Made by a program: the position numbers and the translations under genes
NCBI GenBank assembly: GCA_029339195.1
Contig: JAPTJF010000456.1
Location: 1-49,921, forward strand
Source of the DNA: Micractinium sp. NFX-FRZ
Taxonomy: Eukaryota > Chlorophyta > Trebouxiophyceae > Chlorellales > Chlorellaceae
DNA: 49,921 bases
Reading direction: 5' to 3'
Notes under the pieces: model-generated
What the model was told of the DNA's origin: nothing
Databases searched by the model: none
Seen by the model: the letters and a program-made list of their open reading frames with translations, nothing else
Shown: positions 46,201 to 49,921 of the stretch, piece after piece
How positions within the stretch are numbered: the first letter of the stretch is position 1
Layout of the letters: the number at the start of each line of letters is the position of its first letter

Positions 46201-46462
46201 CCGCTTGCCTGCTTGCCTGCCTGCCTGCCAGTCTGCCCGCCTGCCTGTCTGCCTGTCTATCGAGTGCGCATCAGCTGCTGCAACTCCAGAGGGATGCTCG
46301 GCTTCCACTGACAGCGCCTCACTAATCACCACTGCAGGGCGCGAGCCTCCCGGCGCGGCTCGCGGCGGGCGTGGGCGCACCGGAGCCGTGGGCGGGCGCA
46401 TGGGCCCTGCGGCTGGCCGCGGCAGGGGCCCTCCCCCGCCGCAGCCACCACCGCAGCAGTAG
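31222..46462 (+). CDS. NUA: Nuclear pore basket protein, TPR/Mlp/NUA family
   Basis: Thirty-one exons, about 2196 residues: 31222-31290, 31408-31446, 31644-31739, 31965-32099, 32348-32548, 32832-32999, 33271-33450, 33757-34167, 34359-34511, 34861-35031, 35390-35512, 35789-35851, 36144-36446, 36698-36823, 37187-37291, 37494-37694, 38116-38253, 38589-38849, 39319-39440, 39768-39921, 40354-40513, 40961-41188, 41509-41770, 42015-42438, 42704-42776, 43052-43146, 43434-43581, 43841-44532, 44785-45127, 45344-46165 and 46338-46462. The first about 1600 residues are almost unbroken coiled coil. Family blocks include LYSKYVEMHERYRAERLK, RLVEFKDIEELQQQNARLL, LEQFNLLRESNATLR and RAQQLMQKYESVDQQEHQRV. TPR/NUA lines the nuclear side of the pore and acts in mRNA export and protein modification. 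The tail is acidic Ala/Glu/Gln-rich (about 1650-2080), then Arg/Gly- and Pro-rich. Intron 1 has a GC donor (CAG|GCGAGT). Length is between plant NUA and human TPR. Several introns carry exon-edge copies. Confidence 0.93.
33500..33600. repeat. About 30-nt tandem repeat in NUA intron 7
   Basis: Three to four units of (G/T)GTGCTGGTGGGGCAGG followed by a variable half. The intron is stop-free in the coding frame, where the units read as a hydrophobic repeat (LVGQALSGVFVGQALYDVL). Confidence 0.8.
34757..34790 (+). repeat. Decayed copy of NUA exon 10, with acceptor, in intron 9
   Basis: AAGCAGGTCAGAGGCTGGGC then CAGATTTCC parallels AAGCAGGCCAAGGACCTGAA then CCAGCAGATTGCC at 34855. Period about 98 bp; AG kept. 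Similarity is moderate. Confidence 0.55.
35042..35135. repeat. CTGTG/GCTGGGCC repeat in NUA intron 10
   Basis: Tandem CTGTG words mixed with two GCTGGGCC(A/G) units directly after the exon-10 donor. Confidence 0.8.
35681..35716 (+). repeat. Copy of NUA exon 12, with working-looking acceptor, in intron 11
   Basis: CTGCAGCTCTCCAAGCAGCT then GGGTGGCCTACTT matches CTGCAGCTCTCCAAGGAGCT then GGACGACCTGCGC at 35783. Using this acceptor would add exactly 102 nt (34 codons) with no stop and keep the frame. Confidence 0.85.
35852..35995. repeat. G-rich tandem repeat in NUA intron 12
   Basis: Repeating GGGGTGGGG units with CA(G/C)AGGAT(T/C)(G/T)TAG spacers, at least two larger units. The many G3-G5 runs on the coding strand could form G-quadruplexes in the pre-mRNA. 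Confidence 0.75.
37095..37125 (+). repeat. Decayed copy of NUA exon 15, with acceptor, in intron 14
   Basis: GTCCAGGTTGACAGCATGCC then GCCCTCC matches GTCCAGGTTGAGAGCATGCT then GTCCAGC at 37181. The TTTTCCTTTGTCC tract is itself also duplicated. Period 86 bp. Confidence 0.8.
38262..38335. repeat. Tandem repeat in NUA intron 17
   Basis: GTGGGGCTGGAGTGCTGTTG and GTGGGGCTGGAGTGCCGTTG, period about 30 nt, after a G-rich lead. Confidence 0.85.
39108..39232 (+). repeat. Two decayed copies of NUA exon 19, with acceptors, in intron 18
   Basis: Real exon 19 starts at 39319 (GCAG|GAGACGGCTGCCGC, then GGGCCACGCCAAG and TTGAGATGCTGGC). Copy 2 near 39193 has an identical GCAGGAGACGGCTGCCGC and then diverges. 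Copy 1 near 39106 has ACAG, then an exact GGGCCACGCCAAG and TTGAGATGCTGGC. The two copies have kept different parts of the exon. Confidence 0.9.
39969..40145 (+). repeat. Donor-side copies of NUA exon 20 in intron 20
   Basis: Exon 20 ends GAGCGGCAGCGCCTGCAG|GT. Two later copies read GAATGGCAGCGCCTTCCG|GT (about 40000) and GGGATGGCGCCGTCTGCCG|GT (about 40081). They sit inside an about 82-nt repeat unit that also contains GTGTA(C/T)(A/G)GTGT and GGAGGCG. Confidence 0.75.
40676..40735 (+). repeat. Donor-side copy of NUA exon 21 in intron 21
   Basis: The exon end (CACGAGGTGATGCAGCATGG...AAGCGATACGGCG|GTGAG) recurs as CATGAGGTGGTGCAGCACGG...AAGCGAGATGGCG|GTGCG. The donor is intact in the copy. 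Confidence 0.85.
41200..41252. repeat. CTG trinucleotide run in NUA intron 22
   Basis: Mostly CTG with a few CTC/CCG interruptions, just after the exon-22 donor. Confidence 0.85.
43172..43220 (+). repeat. Donor-side copy of NUA exon 26 in intron 26
   Basis: AAGGAGGTGGAGGCCAAGGC in the intron matches AAGGAGCTGGAGGCCAAGGC in exon 26 (43103), followed by a decayed GGGGCAGG block like that at the exon end. Confidence 0.75.
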
Positions 46463-47150
46463 AGGGCAGGCAGAGAGAGGCCTCTGAAGACACATGATGC
46501 GGCACGTTGATCCTTGCTTGCAAGCTCTGTTGGTTATTGCTGCTCCCTGCCTGCTTTTCATTCGTTCACGATTTTCCGGTGCACACATGTAAGCATGTCC
46601 ACATGTGCGCGTACTGTACCATGCAACCACGGCAGCTGATGGTGCATGCGAGGGAGGCCTGCCATGCACGGGGCTGCCCTCCTGTGGCCTGCCCTTGCTG
46701 CGGCCTGGCACAACCCGCGCTACCCTGTGTTGCAATGCTCAGCGGCAGCAGTGTGAGATTGCAGTGTGTGGGGCGGTTGGTCAGTCGTGGGTGTGGCAGG
46801 GGCAAGGTGATGTGTTGGGGGGGAAGATGGCGAATGGCAAGCAGGGTAGAGGATGCGGCAGGAAGGGTTCAAAGAGAAACAGAGGCCGTGAAACAGCAGT
46901 ACAACAGGATGCCGACCACGGCGGGACCAGGTGCTGCTGCCGCCACGGACCACGAGGAGCGGGAGGGACAGAAGGCGGCGGCCAGGCAGGCAGGCGGGTG
47001 CCTGTGATGGGGCATGAGGTTGCCAGAGCGGCAGGCAGCCGGTGGCGAAGCGGTGCTGCGCTGCGGTGGGCTGCCGCTGCCAATGCAAAGGCGGGCGGAT
47101 GATGAGTTGGCCGGGGGCACAGCCAGTGGCGCAGAGCGGTGAGAGGTACC
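46463..47150. other. Convergent 3' region, NUA / ribosome recycling factor
   Basis: About 690 bp. It contains a TGTAA for NUA at 46588 but no convincing gene; open frames of 150-170 codons on either strand have no similarity. Confidence 0.45.
46588..46592 (+). terminator. Candidate TGTAA poly(A) signal, NUA
   Basis: TGTAA lies 126 nt after the stop codon in an AT-richer stretch, in the position expected for a green-algal polyadenylation signal. Confidence 0.5.
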
Positions 47151-49231
47151 TCACGAGTCGTGGCTGCGAATGCTGGCCTCCTTCTTGGCCACCCACGCCT
47201 CCACCTCCTTGATGAAATCGTCCGTCAGCTTCTGCACCTCCTTCTCCACCCGCTTGCGCTCGTCCTCGCTGGCCAGCTTCTTGGCGGCATCCATGGCCAG
47301 CTTGCGCGCGTGGCGCACCGTCACCTTGGCAGCCTCCCCCTCAACCTTGCACACCTTGGCCATGGCAGCCAGCGTGTCGGCGGTGGGCCTGTGGGGGGCC
47401 AGGCGCAAGAGGGGGTGGGCTTGAGTAAGAGGACAAGAGGCACAGAAGGGGTGGGGCAGGGAGGTGCGAGGTGACATGCACATGGCAGCAGCGTCTCGGC
47501 GGCGGGCCTGCGCCAGCGCAGGCAATGTGGAGAAGGGAAACAGAGGGTGGGGCAGGGAGGTGGGGGCAGCTCGCACACCTACGCCAGCGCCACCACCTGC
47601 TGCCAGCCGTGCCAGCAGCGGGCGGCATGGCGTTGCTGCCCTCTCCCCGGCTCTCTGGCAACAACACCACCAGCCACGGTCCCTGGCCCGACGTGCCAAG
47701 CCGCAGGCCCACCTGGGGATGGGCACCAGCACCTCCTGCCCCTCTGACCGAGGGCTCAGCCTCAGCGGCGAGTCGGCCACCGCCTTGAGCACGCTGGGCA
47801 CGGCCTGCACAGCGCAGCGCAGCAGGGGCGCAGCGCAGCGAGTGGCAGGTGTGCAGCGTGAGCGCGCAGGAGGCACAAAGGCGCGCGGCATCTCTCGTGC
47901 TGCCCTCGGACGTTCTTGGCAGCAGGCTTGCGCTCCTCCTCCCTGCAACCAACCTACCAACTTCCACCCCCTGCTGTGAGTCCAAGGCTGCCTGCCGCCC
48001 CTGCTCCCCGCCACATACTTCCCAGCAACCAACCCGCCCAGCTGTCGGCCCCCCTGCTGCTCACGTCGCTGTCAAACACGGTCACCACCAGCAGCTGCGG
48101 GTCGCGCACGGACACGGTGCCGCACGCCTTGAGCGGCATGCGGTCGCCGTACACGTCCACCTGGCGTGTGGCATGTGTGGAGGGGTCGGGGGCAGGTGGG
48201 AAGGAGCAGGGTGAGGGAGTGCTGGTTGGCAGGTGGGCAGGCGACAACACTGTGCCATACAGTAGTTGCTGGGCAGCAAACCTCTCGTCCCCTCCCGCTC
48301 CCCCACCCTCCACCACTCGACCACCCACACAACGCAGCGCGGCTGCGCCCCACCTTGAGGTGGTCCAGCATGCCGGGCGTGGCCCGCCCCGTGCGAATGT
48401 TTGCCAGCTCCGCTTGCAGGTGCGACATCGCACGCTCCATCAACCTGGGGCAGGCAGAGGGCAGCGTGGGGGAGGGGCGGGAAAGGGCAAAGCCATTAGC
48501 AAGGAGTGCACAGGGGTATGGGGGCGGCCAGTTGTAGTAGTGGGAAGCTAAGAGAGTGGGCAGCAGCATGACAGTGGCCAGTTGCAGAGGGCGTCGATGG
48601 GAGCTAGCGTGCGCATCACCACAGCAGGCGAGGCAGGAGCCCTGAGCAGCGCTGCAGCTCCCTTCGTGGTCACAAACATGTGTCCGCTCACAGCAGAGGC
48701 AGCAGGGCCATCTAGAGAGGGGTGCCTCACTTTTTCGTCTCTCCCATGTCGAATGCCGCTGCCGCCCCCGCATCGGCAGGCGCCGCCGCGTCGGCCGCTG
48801 CCCCGCCGCCCTTCTTGGCCTCTGCAGCAGCCACAGCAGGAGGAGCCAACACTCAGCTTGGGCGGAGCTGGGACCACCCAACCTGCTCAGAAATGTGTGT
48901 GCGCAAGCCACAGACCAGGGCGATTCAGCAACTCCTGTGTCTCACTCTTGGCATAGTGCGCTCTCTGCAGGTGCCACGCCGCTGCCAGGGGTCCCGCCTC
49001 TGCCGCAAGCAAAGCCGCCGCGCCGCTGCTGCTGCACGCCGCGGCACTCAGGCCGGCAGCTCCATTGGCCGCCTCCAGCGCCCCACTGGCCCTGCAAGCA
49101 GCGGGCAAGGGCTCCGTGACGCCAAAGCCCCTTCCGCAAGCTCAGCAGGTCGGGTGCGATGGGAGCGCTAACCCTTACCGTGAAAGGCTGCACAGCCGTT
49201 GCAAGTTTGCTTTGCGTAGCTGGCGCAGCAT
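47151..49231 (-). CDS. Ribosome recycling factor, organellar (probably mitochondrial)
   Basis: Seven exons: 49231-49179, 49091-48946, 48821-48731, 48444-48354, 48160-48065, 47804-47713 and 47388-47151, 268 residues, phases consistent. RRF, with EF-G, splits the ribosome after termination. Family signatures are LQAELANIRTGRATPGMLDHL, VYGDRMPLKACGTVSVRDPQ, RSEGQEVLVPIPRPTADT and VRHARKLAMDAAKKLASEDE, covering both the three-helix bundle and the second domain to a normal C-terminus. The N-terminal 80 residues are a targeting peptide: MLRQLRKANLQRLCSLSR is Arg-rich and amphipathic, and QRAHYAKKAKKGG looks like the presequence junction of plant mitochondrial RRF. Plastid targeting is not excluded. 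Intron 6 contains a decayed copy of exon 7. Confidence 0.92.
47482..47515 (-). repeat. Decayed copy of RRF exon 7, with acceptor, in intron 6
   Basis: On the plus strand, CATGGCAGCAGCGTCTCGGC then GGCGGGCCTGCG matches CATGGCAGCCAGCGTGTCGG then CGGTGGGCCTGTG at 47361. The flanking intron text GGGTGGGGCAGGGAGGTG is repeated as well, so the unit is about 120 bp and spans exon and intron. Confidence 0.85.
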
Positions 49232-49447
49232 CCCGACGCCTTTCTGTGATGCTACACAAGAACGCTCCCGCGGCACCTGACTGCACCAGCAGCAATGGTA
49301 ACCACAGCAACGGAACCAGCGCACGGCGACTGGATGATCGGAAGCACGAAGCCTTTGCTAAGACAAGACATGTCAGCTTGCCCGCCATGCTGGCCGGCGG
49401 CACAGGCAGCAGTGCCCCCACCATCCTGCCACCAACGGAGCGTCACC

Positions 49448-49545
49448 ATGATCAGGAGGGTGGCAGATGAACAGATCTTGCAGCTCTTTGGAACAACATT
49501 CCCACGAGCACTGGCGAAGTGTGTTTTTGCAGACAATTCCAAGGT
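49448..49545 (+). CDS. Candidate first exon of a gene continuing past the window
   Basis: Reads MIRRVADEQILQLFG..., followed by ...ALAKCVFADNSK and a strong donor (CCAAG|GTTAGT). The frame is also open back to an ATG at 49295. Base composition is balanced and the peptide looks protein-like, but there is no recognised family and no second exon in the window. It is divergent from the RRF gene, as the local pattern would predict. Confidence 0.3.
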
Positions 49546-49631
49546 TAGTACGCTCTAAGCAGGGCGTGATTTGTGCTACAGCTCGGACAGTCTTGTTAAA
49601 CACATCAGCAGCCTTCCCACCTGCCCCCGGA

Positions 49632-49921
49632 GCGTAAGGCACCCTTACGTCGGGTGTAAGGCACCCTTACACTCACCTCCCCCTCCCACCTCCTTCCCGT
49701 CACCACGGGCGGGGCCGCAGCGGAGCGTAAGGCACCCTTACGTCGGGTGTAAGGCACCCTTACACTCGCCTCCCCCTCCCACCTCCTTCCCGTCACCACG
49801 GGCGAGGCCGCAGCAGAGCGTAAGGCACCCTTACGCTCACCTCGCCCTCCCCCCTCCTTCCCACCTGTGCCCCGGTGGCCGCAGCGGAGCGTAAGGCACC
49901 CTTACGTCGGGTGTAAGGCAC
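49632..49921. repeat. 93-bp satellite with paired hairpins, running off the window
   Basis: Units start at 49632, 49725, 49818 and 49889 (third unit shortened by 22 bp). Each unit has a perfect inverted repeat around the loop CAC (GCGTAAGG-CAC-CCTTACG or CCTTACGC). All but the third have a second one (GTGTAAGG-CAC-CCTTACAC). A C/T-rich spacer and a GCCGCAGC(G/A)GA end follow. There is no protein-coding signal. Confidence 0.9.

Noticed and set aside
49632..49921. Telomere or subtelomere reading of the right-edge repeat
   Set aside because: The unit is 93 bp with palindromes and lacks TTTAGGG or similar telomeric hexamers or heptamers.
49632..49921. CRISPR-like array
   Set aside because: Both repeat and spacer parts are repeated nearly identically between units, and the setting is a eukaryotic nuclear genome.

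Overview
This window is nuclear DNA from a GC-rich, very intron-rich eukaryote. It is most likely a green alga of the Chlorella/trebouxiophyte type. The clues are high GC, many short GC-rich introns with CTGCAG-type acceptors, plant-type organelle-targeted genes, and TGTAA (the usual green-algal poly(A) signal) after several genes. No bacterial operons, CRISPR arrays, rRNA or tRNA genes were seen. All gene models were built by eye from splice sites, reading phase and protein similarity. There are ten genes (one cut by the window edge) with about 84 introns, plus one pseudogene and one doubtful first exon.

Layout, left to right: universal stress protein, 5' part only (1-859, minus); decayed BTB gene copy (1497-1810, plus) followed by a short minisatellite; membrane-anchored protein of unknown function (1939-5381, minus); BTB-domain protein (6164-7729, plus); plastid-type ABC half-transporter (8765-14219, minus); carotenoid cleavage oxygenase of the RPE65/BCO type (14797-18956, plus); KRR1 ribosome-biogenesis factor (19485-22881, minus); YceD/DUF177 protein (23190-24110, plus); a protein with two AN1 zinc fingers, TPR repeats and two Cdc48 N-domains but no ATPase domain (24430-30073, minus); nuclear-pore TPR/NUA protein with 31 exons (31222-46462, plus); organellar ribosome recycling factor (47151-49231, minus); and a 93-bp palindromic satellite running off the right edge (49632-49921).

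The genes do not form one pathway. Three concern ribosomes (KRR1 in the nucleolus, YceD-like protein in the plastid, recycling factor in an organelle), one is nuclear-pore structure, one is probably protein quality control around Cdc48/p97, and two (ABC transporter and carotenoid oxygenase) are divergent neighbours sharing a 577-bp promoter. Genes alternate strictly minus/plus, so each shares a promoter with one neighbour and a 3' region with the other.

Two things stand out. First, the AN1-TPR-Cdc48N-Cdc48N protein is an architecture I do not recognise. Second, many introns contain decayed tandem copies ('echoes') of a neighbouring exon edge together with its splice site. I found these in at least 14 introns of six genes, both acceptor-side and donor-side, with up to four copies.
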